From contig JAFCZV010000117.1 in the NCBI GenBank assembly GCA_019314155.1, positions 1 through 6,274 of the forward strand: a stretch of DNA of 6,274 nt, in the 5' to 3' direction. The position numbers and the translations under genes are program-made. The stretch comes from Deltaproteobacteria bacterium (GTDB lineage Bacteria > Desulfobacterota > Desulfobacteria > Desulfobacterales > UBA11574). This document shows, in pieces, positions 6,209 through 6,274 of this stretch. Numbering within the stretch: the first letter of the stretch is position 1; every line of letters begins with the position of its first letter. The notes under the pieces were generated by a model, which did no database searches, had not been told where the DNA came from, and saw nothing but the letters and a program-made list of their open reading frames with translations.

Positions 6209-6274
6209 ATGAAAATAAATTCCATTATAAACAGGTATATCTTCAAAGAGATGATCTGGCCGTTTGCCATCAAT
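6209..6274 (+). CDS. lptF: LPS export permease LptF (YjgP/YjgQ family), N-terminus only
   Basis: 22 codons run from ATG 6209 to the window edge in one open frame. The short N-terminus, with NRYIFKEMIWPF at residues 8-19, matches the usual opening of LptF/LptG permeases: a short cytoplasmic lead with a conserved (R)Y-(hydrophobic)-(K/R)E motif just before membrane segment 1. LptF pairs with LptG and the LptB ATPase in the LptB2FGC complex, which extracts LPS from the outer leaflet of the inner membrane and passes it to LptC and LptA. Its position directly after msbA (flipping, then extraction) supports the call. LptF rather than LptG is a guess from gene order; with 22 residues the two cannot be told apart safely. 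The frame is open further upstream, but there is no ATG, GTG or TTG between the msbA stop and 6209. Confidence 0.72.
   Translation, partial: MKINSIINRYIFKEMIWPFAIN

Overview
The window is a single-strand (all +) run of outer-membrane lipid A genes: fabZ (cut at the left edge) - lpxA - lpxI - a Gfo/Idh/MocA-family NAD(P) oxidoreductase (gnnA-like) - lpxB - msbA - lptF (first 22 codons only, cut at the right edge). No RNA genes, mobile elements, CRISPR arrays or phage-like sequence were seen. Base composition looks even (mid-40s % GC by eye), with no gene standing out as foreign. The use of LpxI instead of LpxH, and an oxidoreductase sitting between lpxI and lpxB, fit a Gram-negative bacterium of the former Deltaproteobacteria (Desulfobacterota and relatives). 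That placement is an inference from gene content and order, not a sequence match.

Layout: positions 2-352 hold the C-terminal three quarters of FabZ, whose stop codon overlaps the lpxA start by one base (TAATG). lpxA (352-1122) is followed by a 198-base gap with a bulged hairpin and no convincing promoter or terminator. Then lpxI (1321-2124), the oxidoreductase (2129-3085) and lpxB (3093-4232) are packed 4 and 7 bases apart, which implies co-transcription and probably translational coupling. A 120-base gap precedes msbA (4353-6134), which lacks a clear ribosome binding site. A further 74-base gap leads to lptF (from 6209).

Pathway: FabZ and LpxA compete for (3R)-hydroxyacyl-ACP. LpxA puts the first acyl chain on the UDP-sugar. 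LpxI hydrolyses UDP-2,3-diacylglucosamine to lipid X. LpxB joins lipid X to a second UDP-diacylglucosamine to give the disaccharide. MsbA flips the core-lipid A across the inner membrane, and LptF is part of the complex that extracts LPS for delivery to the outer membrane. LpxC, LpxD, LpxK and the Kdo transferase are not in the window.

The point most worth following is the oxidoreductase. In Acidithiobacillus ferrooxidans, gnnA (a homologous oxidoreductase) and gnnB (an aminotransferase) lie between lpxA and lpxB and make UDP-GlcNAc3N, which leads to amide-linked acyl chains at the lipid A 3-position. Here the gnnA-like gene is present in that setting but no gnnB is visible. LpxA keeps its catalytic residues while several residues around its sugar-nucleotide pocket differ from E. 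coli. This suggests, but does not prove, a 2,3-diamino or otherwise 3-modified lipid A backbone.
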